From the NCBI RefSeq assembly GCF_014651595.1, contig NZ_BMXE01000003.1:1-64000 (forward strand): a stretch of 64,000 bases of DNA, written 5' to 3'. The notes under the pieces are model-generated. The model was not told the origin of the DNA. It saw nothing but the letters and a program-made list of their open reading frames with translations, and made no database searches. Shown here in pieces: positions 42,806 through 52,113 of this stretch. A program made the position numbers and the translations under genes. The first letter of the stretch is position 1, and every line of letters begins with the position of its first letter. This DNA is from Pseudovibrio japonicus. Lineage in GTDB: Bacteria > Pseudomonadota > Alphaproteobacteria > Rhizobiales > Stappiaceae.

Positions 42806-42825
42806 TAACTGGGAGACTTTTTTAA

Positions 42826-44439
42826 ATGCGATTTAAGCGTAGTATTCTTTCTCTCGCTCTTGCTGCAAGCGTAGCGATGCCGATTTCCGGTGCGATTATT
42901 ACTGAAGCAGGTGCAGCAACGCCGCCTAACATGCTCGTCGTTGCTGGCCGTATTGATGATCTCATTTCACTTGATCCGCAGGAAATGTTCGAGTTCTCGG
43001 GTACGGACATTGCCAACAATATTTACGACAAGCTGGTCGTGTTGGACCCGTCTGACCTGTCTAAAGGGTATGGTCCTGGTCTAGCTGAGAGCTGGGAGAT
43101 CTCTGAGGACGGAAAGACCTTTACCTTTAAAATGCGTGAAGGCATCAAGTTCCATTCTGGAAATCCGGTGACGGCAAAGGATGCTGAATTCAGCCTTCGT
43201 CGCGCTGTTGCTCTTAAGAAGACGCCGTCTTTCATTGTCACTCAGTTTGGGTTTACTGCCGAGAATATGAATGACACCATTAAAGCGGTTGATGAAAATA
43301 CGTTCCAGATCACTACCGACAAGAAGTATGCACCTTCTTTCGTGCTGAACTGCTTTACGGCTGTGATTGCTTCCATCGTTGACTCCGAACTGGTCAAGGC
43401 CAATGAGGTTGATGGTGACTGGGGGAATGGCTGGCTAAGGACCAACTCTGCCGGCTCCGGTGCCTTTAAGTTGCAAAACTGGAAACCAAATGAGTCTTAT
43501 TCTCTGACAGCGGTTCCGGGTTACTGGCGTGGTGATGTTGCAATGAAGCGCGTCATCGTGCGTCACGTGATGGAATCTGCTTCTCAGCGTCTGATGCTGG
43601 AAAAAGGTGATGTTGATGTTGCGCGTCACCTATCTCCTGAAGATGTTGCTGCGATCTCTACTAACGAAGACCTCAAGGTTGAGGACACTCTTCGCGGCCG
43701 CTTGATGTATATCTCCTTCAACCAGAAGGATCAGGCTCTGGCCCATCCAAAGGTTGCGGAAGCGCTGAAGTATCTGGTGGATTATAAGGGTATGACGGGT
43801 TCCTTCCTGAAGGGGCAGTACACCATTCAGCAGGCGTTCTTGCCGCAGACCTATATGGGTGAGCTCAAAGACACACCGTATTCCCTGAATGTTGAAAAGG
43901 CGAAGGAACTTCTTGCGGAAGCTGGATACGCTGATGGGTTCGACGTGGAGTTTATCGTTCGCAATGCGACCGAGCGTCTTGAGATTGCTCAAAGCTTGCA
44001 GAACACCTTTGCCCAGGCTGGTATTAATGCGTCAATAACTACTGGTACCGGAAAGCAGATTCTTGGTCGTTACCGCGCGCGTGATTTCCAGATCTACGTA
44101 GGTGCGTGGGGTCCGGACTATCCAGATCCACATACAAACGCTGATACGTTCGCAAACAACCCTGACAACCGTGATGAGGCAAAACTGACCGGTAAACTGG
44201 CATGGCGTGTTGGTTACCCAGCCACTGACCTGACGGTTCTGACTGATCTGGCTGTGCAGGAAAGTGACCGTGAGAAGCGTGCACGCATGTACGTTGAAGC
44301 GCAAAAGGTCTTCCAGAAGGAAGCTCCGTTTGCCGTTATGTTCCAGCAGATTGAACAGAACTCAATGCGTGAAAACGTGAGCGGCTTCAATCCGGGTGGC
44401 GCTGTCACTGGCGTATTCTACTGGCCTGTAAAGAAATAG
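42826..44439 (+). CDS. Peptide/opine-type ABC transporter substrate-binding protein (family 5)
   Basis: A 537-residue periplasmic protein of the SBP_bac_5 family. The signal peptide (FKRSILSLALAASVAMPISG) is cut near the EAGA region. The mature start, GRIDDLISLDPQEMFEFSG, and the segment KMREGIKFHSGNPVTAKD are typical of DppA/OppA-like proteins. It would deliver di- or oligopeptides, opines or related cations to the two permeases that follow 16 nt later. GGGAG precedes the ATG. Specificity is not readable. Confidence 0.9.
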   Translation: MRFKRSILSLALAASVAMPISGAIITEAGAATPPNMLVVAGRIDDLISLDPQEMFEFSGTDIANNIYDKLVVLDPSDLSKGYGPGLAESWEISEDGKTFTFKMREGIKFHSGNPVTAKDAEFSLRRAVALKKTPSFIVTQFGFTAENMNDTIKAVDENTFQITTDKKYAPSFVLNCFTAVIASIVDSELVKANEVDGDWGNGWLRTNSAGSGAFKLQNWKPNESYSLTAVPGYWRGDVAMKRVIVRHVMESASQRLMLEKGDVDVARHLSPEDVAAISTNEDLKVEDTLRGRLMYISFNQKDQALAHPKVAEALKYLVDYKGMTGSFLKGQYTIQQAFLPQTYMGELKDTPYSLNVEKAKELLAEAGYADGFDVEFIVRNATERLEIAQSLQNTFAQAGINASITTGTGKQILGRYRARDFQIYVGAWGPDYPDPHTNADTFANNPDNRDEAKLTGKLAWRVGYPATDLTVLTDLAVQESDREKRARMYVEAQKVFQKEAPFAVMFQQIEQNSMRENVSGFNPGGAVTGVFYWPVKK

Positions 44440-44455
44440 GATTGGCTGGCAGAAT

Positions 44456-45523
44456 ATGAGTATCGCTGAGTCTACAGCGACTGTGGTGCGGCGAGGGCAG
44501 ACCTCGCCGCTCTACAAGTTTTTAAAAGGTTTGATCGCTGGCCTTTTCTCCATAACCCTCACCATGGTGGGGCTTCTCTTTGTCACCTTTATTATTGCGC
44601 GCGTGATGCCCGTAGACCCTGTTCTGGCGGTCGTGGGGGAGCGTGCCTCCCAGGAAATCTATGAGGCTGCCTACAAGGCCATGGGGCTTGATCAGCCGCT
44701 TGTTGTTCAGTTCTGGCTGTTCCTGAAACAGGTGGCGGCGGGTGACTTCGGGATGTCGACGCTGACAGCGCGGCCCGTTGTTGAGGATATTGGCCGTGTG
44801 TTTCCGGCAACCCTTGAGCTTGCAACGCTGGCGACGATTGCCGGTGTGGGCCTTGGTGTGCCGATGGGCGTTCTTGCTGCGGTTTATGAAGGCCGTTGGC
44901 CAGACCAGATTATTCGCGTTGTTGGCCTGTTTGGATATTCCATGCCGATCTTCTGGTTTGGTTTGATGGGCCTTTTGATTTTCTACGGAATTCTTGGCTG
45001 GGTTGGCGGTCCGGGCCGTCTGGATATTTATTACGAAGATATCATTCCGCCTGTGACCGGCATGATTCTGATTGATAGCCTACTGGCACGGGATACGGAG
45101 ATCTTCTGGAATGCAGTGAGCCACATCATCCTGCCCGCCAGTATTCTGGGCTATTACTCCATTGCTTATATTTCCCGCATGACCCGTTCCTTCATGTTGG
45201 AGCAGTTCTCTCAGGAGTACATCACCACTGCGCGGGTGAAGGGGGTTTCCGAGACGGCTGTGATCTGGCGTCATGCGCTACCGAATGTGATGATCCCGCT
45301 GATTACGGTGATTGCTCTTTCCTATGCAAATTTGCTGGAGGGGTCGGTGCTGACGGAGATTATCTTCTCGTGGCCGGGGCTGGGCAACTACATCACCAAC
45401 GCTCTGCTTTCTGCTGATATGAACGCGGTACTGGGCGGAACGGTGGTGGTTGGTGCGATCTTTGTTGGTCTCAATCTCTTCTCTGACTTTATGTACAAAG
45501 TGGTGGATCCGAGGGCACGATGA
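44456..45523 (+). CDS. Peptide-type ABC transporter permease (DppB-like)
   Basis: A 355-residue inner-membrane permease with about six helices and the cytoplasmic EAA loop (YITTARVKGVSETAVIWRHALPN). It belongs to the DppB/OppB family but carries an extra loop between helices 4 and 5 (GGPGRLDIYYEDI). It overlaps the second permease by 4 nt (ATGA), showing a coupled operon. Confidence 0.92.
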   Translation: MSIAESTATVVRRGQTSPLYKFLKGLIAGLFSITLTMVGLLFVTFIIARVMPVDPVLAVVGERASQEIYEAAYKAMGLDQPLVVQFWLFLKQVAAGDFGMSTLTARPVVEDIGRVFPATLELATLATIAGVGLGVPMGVLAAVYEGRWPDQIIRVVGLFGYSMPIFWFGLMGLLIFYGILGWVGGPGRLDIYYEDIIPPVTGMILIDSLLARDTEIFWNAVSHIILPASILGYYSIAYISRMTRSFMLEQFSQEYITTARVKGVSETAVIWRHALPNVMIPLITVIALSYANLLEGSVLTEIIFSWPGLGNYITNALLSADMNAVLGGTVVVGAIFVGLNLFSDFMYKVVDPRAR

Positions 45524-46461
45524 CGACAGCACCTGTAAAATCAAATGTGCCTGCACGGTCTGGCCTGAAGGCATGGCTTACCTCAGATGCCCCAGTGTCT
45601 CGCAGTCATGCGAAGGCGGTGCAGCTGTATCTGGGCTGGCTGAAACTTTATGAAAACAAGCTGGCGTTCCTAGGCTTTTTGATCATTGTCAGCTTGGTGC
45701 TGATGGCGATCTTTGCGCCTTTGCTGGCGACTGCTGAGCCGAACGCACAGGACTTGAGCAAGCGTTTGCTCTCACCGCTGTCCGAGGGCCACCTGTTGGG
45801 CACGGATGAGCTGGGTCGTGATATCTGGAGCCGTCTTGTTTATGGTTCCCGCATCACGCTTCTGATTGTTGGTATCGTGGCCTTTACGGCGCCGGTGTTT
45901 GGCCTGCTAATTGGCACTGTGGCGGGTTATCTGGGGGGCTGGGTTGATCAGGTGCTGATGCGTCTGGTGGATATATTCCTGGCGTTTCCACGGCTTGTGC
46001 TGGCGCTGGCGTTTGTTGCTGCGCTTGGGGCAGGAATTGAAAGTGCGATCATTGCCATCAGCCTGACGGCGTGGCCGCCTTATGCGCGTATTGCACGCGC
46101 GGAAACCCTGACCATTCGCAATGCGGATTACATTAGCGCCGTGCGGTTACAGGGTGCAGGCGTCATGCACATTATTGTCGGACATGTGTGGCCGTTGTGT
46201 TTGTCCTCCATCATCGTGCGGGTGACGCTGGATATGGCGGGAATTATTCTGACTGCAGCTGGTCTGGGATTCCTTGGTCTTGGGGCACAGCCGCCGGAGC
46301 CGGAGTGGGGGGCTATGATCTCTGCGGGCCGGAAGTTTGTTCTTGACCAGTGGTGGGTTGCGGCCATGCCGGGTATGGCGATCTTCATCGTCTCGTTGGG
46401 ATTCAACCTGCTGGGTGATGGACTGCGCGATATTCTTGATCCGAAAAAGAGCCAGAGCTAG
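45520..46461 (+). CDS. Peptide-type ABC transporter permease (DppC-like)
   Basis: A 313-residue permease of the DppC/OppC family. The N-terminal OppC segment includes NKLAFLGFLIIVSLVLMAIFAPLLA and the GTDELGRDIWSRLVYGSR motif; the EAA loop reads YISAVRLQGAGVMHIIVGHVWP. It pairs with the preceding DppB-like protein. The first ATPase gene follows after 11 nt. Confidence 0.92.
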   Translation: MTTAPVKSNVPARSGLKAWLTSDAPVSRSHAKAVQLYLGWLKLYENKLAFLGFLIIVSLVLMAIFAPLLATAEPNAQDLSKRLLSPLSEGHLLGTDELGRDIWSRLVYGSRITLLIVGIVAFTAPVFGLLIGTVAGYLGGWVDQVLMRLVDIFLAFPRLVLALAFVAALGAGIESAIIAISLTAWPPYARIARAETLTIRNADYISAVRLQGAGVMHIIVGHVWPLCLSSIIVRVTLDMAGIILTAAGLGFLGLGAQPPEPEWGAMISAGRKFVLDQWWVAAMPGMAIFIVSLGFNLLGDGLRDILDPKKSQS

Positions 46462-46472
46462 GGGAGAGGACC

Positions 46473-47333
46473 ATGAGTGATACGCTTTTGAGCGTTGAGG
46501 ACCTTTGGGTTCGCTTCCCGACGCGAGCCGGTACTGTTGATGCGGTGCGCGGGATTTCGTTTTCCGTCGGGCGTGAGCGGGTTGGTATTGTGGGGGAGAG
46601 TGGGTCTGGCAAGTCCATGACAGGGCGCAGTATTTTGCGTCTGATCCGCCCTCCGGGGCAGATGGAGGCAAAGTCCATTGCCTTTAACGGCAAGAACCTG
46701 CTGGACTATTCTGAACGGCAGATGCGGAAGATTCGTGGGCATGAGATTTCCATGGTCATGCAGGACCCGAAGTTCTCGCTAAATCCGGTGCATACGGTTG
46801 GGAAGCAGATTTGCGAGGCGTTGCGGCTGCATACGAAGGTCTCTCGCCGTGCGGCACGTCTGGGGGCACTGGAGATGCTAGAGGCGGTGCAGATCCGCAA
46901 TCCTGAGCGCGTGTTTAACTCGTACCCGCATGAGCTTTCGGGCGGGATGGGGCAGCGTGTGATGATCGCGATGATGCTGATTACCGACCCCAAGCTGCTG
47001 ATTGCAGATGAGCCGACCTCTGCGCTGGATGTGACGGTTCAGATGAAGGTGCTGGCGATTATGGACAAGCTGGTGCAGGAGCGGGGGATGGGGCTGATCT
47101 TCATCAGCCACGACCTGAACCTTGTCTCGTCTTTCTGTGACCGCATCATCATTATGTATGCGGGTCGCATTGTGGAGACTTGTAAGGCCAGTGAGCTGCA
47201 CAATGCGGTGCATCCCTATACGCGAGGGCTGCTGAACGCGTTGCCGCGTATTGAGGAGCCCAAGGAACGGCTTGAGGCGTTACAGCGTCAGGATAGTTGG
47301 AAGCAAGAGGTCAGTGTTGATGCCCGGGTCTGA
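46473..47333 (+). CDS. Peptide-type ABC transporter ATP-binding protein (DppD-like)
   Basis: A 286-residue ATPase: Walker A GESGSGKSM, signature LSGGMGQRVMIAMML, Walker B LLIADEPTSAL, H-loop in FISHDLN. The C-terminal oligopeptide-transporter extension (HPYTRGLLNALPR) is present but shorter than in DppD of enterobacteria, lacking the Cys-rich iron-sulfur-like end. The second ATPase gene overlaps it by 14 nt. Confidence 0.92.
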   Translation: MSDTLLSVEDLWVRFPTRAGTVDAVRGISFSVGRERVGIVGESGSGKSMTGRSILRLIRPPGQMEAKSIAFNGKNLLDYSERQMRKIRGHEISMVMQDPKFSLNPVHTVGKQICEALRLHTKVSRRAARLGALEMLEAVQIRNPERVFNSYPHELSGGMGQRVMIAMMLITDPKLLIADEPTSALDVTVQMKVLAIMDKLVQERGMGLIFISHDLNLVSSFCDRIIIMYAGRIVETCKASELHNAVHPYTRGLLNALPRIEEPKERLEALQRQDSWKQEVSVDARV

Positions 47334-48150
47334 TAGTGCTGTGATGGAACGTAAGCCAATGGTTGCGGAGGCAACAAAAGAGGCCCGTTTGGAGATCAAA
47401 GACCTCAACGTCTATTTTGGTGAGGGGGCGGATCGCCTTCAGGCTGTCAGGAATGTGAGCCTGAAGGTTCAGCAGGGTGGCAGCTTCGGGATTGTGGGTG
47501 AATCTGGCTCAGGCAAGTCCACTGTGCTACGTGCGGTGTGTGGTCTGGTTGAGAGCTGGGACGGTGAGATCGATATTGATGGAGCCCCTGTCTCGCATAG
47601 GCGTGACAAAGCGTTTGCGCGTAAGATCCAGATGGTTTTTCAGGACCCTTATGCGTCGCTGCATCCGCGTCATACGGTTGACCGTGTGCTGTCAGAACCG
47701 CTTAAGCTGCACGGGTTTGATAATGTTGATGCGCGTGTTCTCCGGGTACTGGATGATGTTGGGCTGGGGGCAGATTTCCGGTTTCGGTATCCGCATCAGC
47801 TGTCCGGTGGGCAGCGGCAGCGTGTGGCGGTTGCACGGGCGTTAATGCTGGAGCCTGAGATCCTGCTGCTGGATGAGCCAACTTCAGCGTTGGATGTGTC
47901 AGTGCAGGCGGAAATCCTGAACCTGTTCTCTGATCTGCGAAAGGAACATAACCTTACTTATGTGATGGTGACGCATGATTTGGCGGTGGTTGCGCATATG
48001 TGTGATGAGATCGCAGTGATGCAGCATGGTGAAGTGGTTGAGGTAATGGATGTTGAGGCGATGCGTCAGTCAAAGCCAGAGACAGCCTACACGCAGGAAC
48101 TGCTGAAAGCCTCGTTGGGATATGATGCGGAGTTCTTCGGGGCCGCCTGA
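47320..48150 (+). CDS. Peptide-type ABC transporter ATP-binding protein (DppF-like)
   Basis: A 276-residue ATPase with Walker A GESGSGKST, signature LSGGQRQRVAVARAL, Walker B ILLLDEPTSALD and H-loop in VMVTHDLAV. It would form a heterodimer with the DppD-like protein. The ATG at 47320 follows AAGAGG and overlaps the previous gene; an ATG 8 codons later is possible. A rho-independent terminator ends the five-gene operon. Confidence 0.92.
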   Translation: MPGSDSAVMERKPMVAEATKEARLEIKDLNVYFGEGADRLQAVRNVSLKVQQGGSFGIVGESGSGKSTVLRAVCGLVESWDGEIDIDGAPVSHRRDKAFARKIQMVFQDPYASLHPRHTVDRVLSEPLKLHGFDNVDARVLRVLDDVGLGADFRFRYPHQLSGGQRQRVAVARALMLEPEILLLDEPTSALDVSVQAEILNLFSDLRKEHNLTYVMVTHDLAVVAHMCDEIAVMQHGEVVEVMDVEAMRQSKPETAYTQELLKASLGYDAEFFGAA

Positions 48151-48179
48151 TCCGGTCTACGCGTCTTAGAGTGTCAGGA

Positions 48180-48203
48180 GCCCCGTCCTTTGGCGGGGCT
48201 TTT
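48180..48203 (+). terminator. Terminator of the peptide transporter operon
   Basis: GCCCCG (48180-48185) pairs with CGGGGC (48194-48199) around an 8-nt loop, followed by TTTTG. It lies about 30 nt behind the last ATPase stop. Confidence 0.85.
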
Positions 48204-48578
48204 GAGTGTCTGGGTGGGGTTCGCTGACTGGTTTGATTGTCTATGGTCAGGGCCTGTTTGCCGAACAGCAACGATATTTGTGGAAGTTCTGATAGGTCTC
48301 TGATTCTCTTTGGAACTTTTTTTGCTCCAGCACAGGGTGCCTTTGGTTGCTTTTCGAGGGTGATTTTGTCGCAGAAGAACACCCTAAAATAGCGCTTTTG
48401 GGGGAGAAAGACGTAGCGTCCAGATCATACTTAGAAGTCATGTGCAGAAAATGGACTAGGCCAATGAGTTCACTGTGAATTTCTTAATGTTTTCTGCTAT
48501 AACCATCCGGCTTCATCCTACGGGTTCTTTGAACTGAAATACTCGTAGATTGGCTTGGTGTTTTCTAATTGATCTACG
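48204..48578. other. Intergenic region upstream of the Crp/Fnr regulator
   Basis: No convincing gene here. Short minus-strand open frames lack domains. I looked for a TTG-N8-CAA or TTGAT-N4-ATCAA site before the regulator gene and found none, so that gene may not be under FNR-type control. Confidence 0.45.
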
Positions 48579-49295
48579 GTGTCTTCTTTGAGAAGTCTTG
48601 ATGAAAATCTTATTTCCCACATTCCCCCGTTTCGAAAGCTGGAACGTGTTGATGTCAGAGAGATTTTAGACGCAGCAACGCCTAAGCGTTTCAGCGCGGG
48701 TCAGACTATTTTTGAAGAGCATGAAACGGCAGAGAGGTTCTTTCTTCTGCTGGACGGTCATGTGCGCGTTATTCGAACGACGGCTGGTGGAGATCAGGTG
48801 ATTGCGCGGCACATCGTCAGCGGTGAGCTGATGGGGATTGCACCTGCGATTGGCCGTACGACATATCCTGCAAGTGCGGTGGCCATTGATGACTGCCTTG
48901 TGCTGTTCTGGCCGACCAATCTGTGGAGCACGTTTGTCGAAAAGTATGAGGGATTTGCGACAGAAACCTACAAGACCGTGGGTGAGCGCATCTCTGAGGC
49001 AAACAATCATATTCTGGAGCTAGCGACGCAGCAGGTTGAGCAGCGTGTTGCGCGAGCTTTGATGAGACTTGCCATCCAGAGCAGCCGCACCACTGACGAG
49101 GGGATGGAAATCGATTTTCCTCTCACCCGGCAGAATATCTCCGAGATGACCGGCACAACCCTTTACACCGTTAGCCGTTTGCTAAGCGCTTGGGAGAAGC
49201 AGGGAATCGTGACCAGCGGGCGCAAAAAGGTGGTTGTGACCGACATGGGTAAGCTGAAGTCCCTGGCGGATTTAGACCCAATGGCTAACTCCTGA
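48579..49295 (+). CDS. nnrR: Crp/Fnr-family regulator of NO/denitrification genes (NnrR-like)
   Basis: A 238-residue Crp-fold regulator: an N-terminal cyclic-nucleotide-binding-like beta barrel (about 20-130), a dimer helix and a C-terminal winged helix (PLTRQNISEMTGTTLYTVSRLLSAWEKQGIV in part). The N-terminus lacks the Cys cluster that makes FNR an oxygen sensor, and it sits 190 nt before norCBQD; both fit the NnrR/DNR group of NO-responsive activators. The norC promoter has a matching site. A GTG start is used; an internal ATG is possible. Confidence 0.82.
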   Translation: MSSLRSLDENLISHIPPFRKLERVDVREILDAATPKRFSAGQTIFEEHETAERFFLLLDGHVRVIRTTAGGDQVIARHIVSGELMGIAPAIGRTTYPASAVAIDDCLVLFWPTNLWSTFVEKYEGFATETYKTVGERISEANNHILELATQQVEQRVARALMRLAIQSSRTTDEGMEIDFPLTRQNISEMTGTTLYTVSRLLSAWEKQGIVTSGRKKVVVTDMGKLKSLADLDPMANS

Positions 49296-49409
49296 TTGTT
49301 GCAGGGTAAGCAGCCGGCTTCGACTAGGCAGAACTACCAGTATTCTTGAGTCTCTATCGCTTTGTTTTTAAAGGCTTTTTTATCTAATATCAGTTATTTG
49401 ACGAATAGG

Positions 49410-49448
49410 TTGTTCTAGCACAAACTTCGCCTTTGACGTCAATTTTAT
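49410..49448 (+). promoter_or_regulatory. NnrR/DNR-type site and -10 element of the nor promoter
   Basis: TTGTTCTAGCACAA (49410-49423) is a TTG-N8-CAA palindrome matching at all but one symmetric pair. A -10-like TTTTAT is at 49443-49448, which places the site near -40, the class II activator position. A separate perfect palindrome TTGACGTCAA (49433-49442) overlaps the core promoter. Confidence 0.65.
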
Positions 49449-49484
49449 CATCTTCGGGACCGTAACCACGATAGGATTCCGTAG

Positions 49485-49937
49485 ATGTCAGAATTCCTTA
49501 CAAAATCGCGGGCACGAAATATTTTTTATGGGGGATCGTTGTTCTTCATAGGCATATTTGGCGTGCTCACAATCGACAGCCATCTTTACATCGTCAATGA
49601 GGCTACTTCGAAGATGCCGCTGACCGACGAGGTTGTGCTCGGCAAACACATTTGGGAAAAGAACTCCTGCATTAACTGCCACACGCTGCACGGGGAAGGT
49701 GCTTACTTTGCACCGGAAGTGGGTAACGTGATGACACGTTGGGGTGTTCTGGATGATCCGGATGATGCAGCTGAGACACTTGGCGCATGGATGGAATCAC
49801 AACCCAGCGGGATCGAAGGGCGTCGCCAGATGCCACACTTCGAGTTGACTGATGAAGAAGTCCGCGGCCTCTCTGAATTCTTGCGTTGGGCCGATAAGAC
49901 CAACACGCAAGACTGGCCACCGAACGACGCTGGTTAA
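49485..49937 (+). CDS. norC: Nitric oxide reductase subunit C
   Basis: A 150-residue membrane-anchored c-type cytochrome. One N-terminal helix (FYGGSLFFIGIFGVLTI) is followed by the heme motif CINCH (Cys62, Cys65, His66); a Met axial ligand is likely in RRQMPHF. It passes electrons from periplasmic donors to NorB. It is the first gene of norCBQD, 12 nt from norB, with an NnrR-type site upstream. Confidence 0.95.
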   Translation: MSEFLTKSRARNIFYGGSLFFIGIFGVLTIDSHLYIVNEATSKMPLTDEVVLGKHIWEKNSCINCHTLHGEGAYFAPEVGNVMTRWGVLDDPDDAAETLGAWMESQPSGIEGRRQMPHFELTDEEVRGLSEFLRWADKTNTQDWPPNDAG

Positions 49938-49948
49938 GGGGTGGTATT

Positions 49949-51316
49949 ATGAAATACAGTTCTCAAAAAGTCGCGTATGCTTACTTCGTAGCTGCGCTTG
50001 GTTTATTCGCAATTCAGGTGCTGGGCGGCTTGCTCGCAGGCTGGATCTACGTTTCACCTAATTTCCTTTCGGAATTGCTGCCGTTCAACATCGTTCGCAT
50101 GTTGCACACAAACGCACTAGTTGTCTGGCTTCTGCTTGGCTTCTTTGGTGCAGCTTACTTCATCATTCCGGAAGAGAGCGAGCGCGAGATCCACTCCGTT
50201 AAGCTTGCTTACATTCAGCTGATCATTCTTGTGGTTGGTACACTGGGTGCTGTTGTCAGCTACCTGTTCGGCATTCACGAAGGCCGCGAATTCCTTGAGC
50301 AGCCGCTCTGGGTTAAAGTGGGCATTCTTGTTGCTGCGCTGATCTTCCTGTTCAACATCTCCATGACCGTGCTGAAAGGCCGTAAGACTGCCATTACCAA
50401 CATTCTGGTGATCGGTCTTTGGGCTCTTTCTCTGCTGTGGCTGTTTGCGTTCTACAACCCGGACAACCTGAGTCTGGATAAGATGTACTGGTGGTACGTG
50501 ATTCACCTTTGGGTGGAAGGTACCTGGGAACTGGTGATGGCTTCCATCCTTGGCTTCCTGATGCTGAAGCTTACCGGTGTTGACCGCGAAGTTATCGAGA
50601 AGTGGCTCTACATCATCGTAGCGACCGCTCTGTTCTCCGGTATTCTTGGTACAGGACACCACTACTACTGGATCGGGACGCCGGGGTACTGGCAGTGGAT
50701 TGGTTCCATCTTCTCTACTTTGGAAGTCATACCATTCTTCCTGATGATGACCTTCTCCTTCGTCATGGTCTGGAAAGGTCGTAAGAACCATCCAAACAAA
50801 GCAGCTCTGCTGTGGTCTTTGGGTTCTGCAACAGTTGCGTTCTTTGGTGCTGGCGTCTGGGGCTTCCTGCATACTCTGCACGGTGTGAACTTCTACTCAC
50901 ACGGTACACAGATCACTGCAGCGCATGGTCACCTTGCCTTCTTCGGTGCCTACGTCGCTCTGAACCTTGCCGTGTTCACCTACGCAATGCCAATGCTTAA
51001 GGCTCGCAGCCCATACAACCAGGTTCTCAACATGGCCAGCTTCTGGCTGATGACCGGTGGTATGTCCTTCATGACCTTCGTGCTGACATTTGCCGGAACC
51101 ATTCAGACTCACATGCAGCGTGTTGTTGGTGAAGACTTCATGTCCGTACAGGATCAGCTGACAGTGTTCTACATCATGCGCTTCGGTGCTGGTGCGGCTG
51201 TTGTGCTCGGTGCTCTGCTGTTCATCTACTCTGTGCTTGTACCGCGCAAGGAGCTGTTCACTGAAAGCACTGGTTCTACTCCTGAAGCCAAAGCAGTTCT
51301 GGAAGGTGGTCGTTAA
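49949..51316 (+). CDS. norB: Nitric oxide reductase subunit B
   Basis: A 455-residue, 12-helix heme-copper-oxidase homologue that reduces two NO to N2O at a heme b3/non-heme iron site. Its length and the separate norC gene mark it as cNOR, not the fused quinol type. Conserved His ligands are visible in RMLHTNALVVWLL, HLWVEGTWE, GTGHHYYWIG and HGHLAFFGAY. It overlaps norQ by one base. NO reduction protects the cell and yields energy when coupled to denitrification. Confidence 0.95.
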   Translation: MKYSSQKVAYAYFVAALGLFAIQVLGGLLAGWIYVSPNFLSELLPFNIVRMLHTNALVVWLLLGFFGAAYFIIPEESEREIHSVKLAYIQLIILVVGTLGAVVSYLFGIHEGREFLEQPLWVKVGILVAALIFLFNISMTVLKGRKTAITNILVIGLWALSLLWLFAFYNPDNLSLDKMYWWYVIHLWVEGTWELVMASILGFLMLKLTGVDREVIEKWLYIIVATALFSGILGTGHHYYWIGTPGYWQWIGSIFSTLEVIPFFLMMTFSFVMVWKGRKNHPNKAALLWSLGSATVAFFGAGVWGFLHTLHGVNFYSHGTQITAAHGHLAFFGAYVALNLAVFTYAMPMLKARSPYNQVLNMASFWLMTGGMSFMTFVLTFAGTIQTHMQRVVGEDFMSVQDQLTVFYIMRFGAGAAVVLGALLFIYSVLVPRKELFTESTGSTPEAKAVLEGGR

Positions 51317-52113
51317 TGACTGTACAGAACCACGTTTTTGATGTGCCCTATTATCAGCCTATCGCCGATGAATGTGCACTATTCGAAACGGCTTTTAACA
51401 AAGGTCTGCCCCTTCTTTTGAAGGGGCCGACGGGCTGCGGCAAAACCCGCTTTGTGGAGCATATGGCCGCTAAGCTGGGTCGCCCCATCTACACCGTGGC
51501 ATGCCATGATGATCTTTCTGCAGCTGACCTGATTGGTCGTTACCTGCTTAAAGGTGGTGTGACCGAGTGGGTTGATGGTCCGCTGACAAGGGCGGTTCGC
51601 GAAGGCGCGATCTGCTACCTTGATGAAGTGATTGAAGCACGGAAAGACGTTGCGGTTGTTTTGCACCCGCTGACTGATAACCGTCGCCGTCTCATCATCG
51701 AGCGTACTGGCGAAGAGCTGCAAGCTCCACCGAACTTCATGCTCGTTGCCAGCTATAACCCCGGTTATCAGAATGTTCTGAAGCAGATGAAGCCTTCCAC
51801 ACGGCAGCGCTTCCTCTCAACCACCTTTGATTTCCCTGATGCGGAAACCGAAGTTCAGGTTGTTGCTAAAGAAAGCGGACTGGATGTTGAGCGTTCCAAA
51901 TCTCTGGTGCGTCTTGCTGGCCATATTCGTGGTCTTTCCAGCCTTGATCTGGAAGAGGGGGTCTCTACCCGCTTGCTGATCTACGCTGCCTCCCTGATTG
52001 CTGGTGGTATGCCAGTTGAGAAAGCACTGCAATACTCTGTTGTTGAACCACTGAGTGATGAGCCTGACGTTCAGGTCGCGCTTCGTGATTTGATCGCAGT
52101 TGTTTACGGGTGA
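51316..52113 (+). CDS. norQ: NorQ/CbbQ-type AAA+ ATPase for NO reductase assembly
   Basis: A 265-residue MoxR/NirQ-family AAA+ ATPase. Walker A GPTGCGKT is at 37-44 and Walker B in GAICYLDEVIEA. Together with NorD it helps insert the non-heme iron of NorB. The start ATG overlaps the norB stop by one base (TAATG), and the norD start overlaps its own stop. Confidence 0.93.
   Translation: MTVQNHVFDVPYYQPIADECALFETAFNKGLPLLLKGPTGCGKTRFVEHMAAKLGRPIYTVACHDDLSAADLIGRYLLKGGVTEWVDGPLTRAVREGAICYLDEVIEARKDVAVVLHPLTDNRRRLIIERTGEELQAPPNFMLVASYNPGYQNVLKQMKPSTRQRFLSTTFDFPDAETEVQVVAKESGLDVERSKSLVRLAGHIRGLSSLDLEEGVSTRLLIYAASLIAGGMPVEKALQYSVVEPLSDEPDVQVALRDLIAVVYG

Larger units (their letters stand above)
42157..42825. 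other. Long divergent intergenic region with hairpins
   Basis: No gene is convincing in these 669 nt. Three inverted repeats lie in the right part: 42586-42605, a pair 42661-42668/42738-42745, and 42773-42798, all upstream of the peptide-transporter gene. They suggest a structured 5' leader on its mRNA. Confidence 0.5.
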
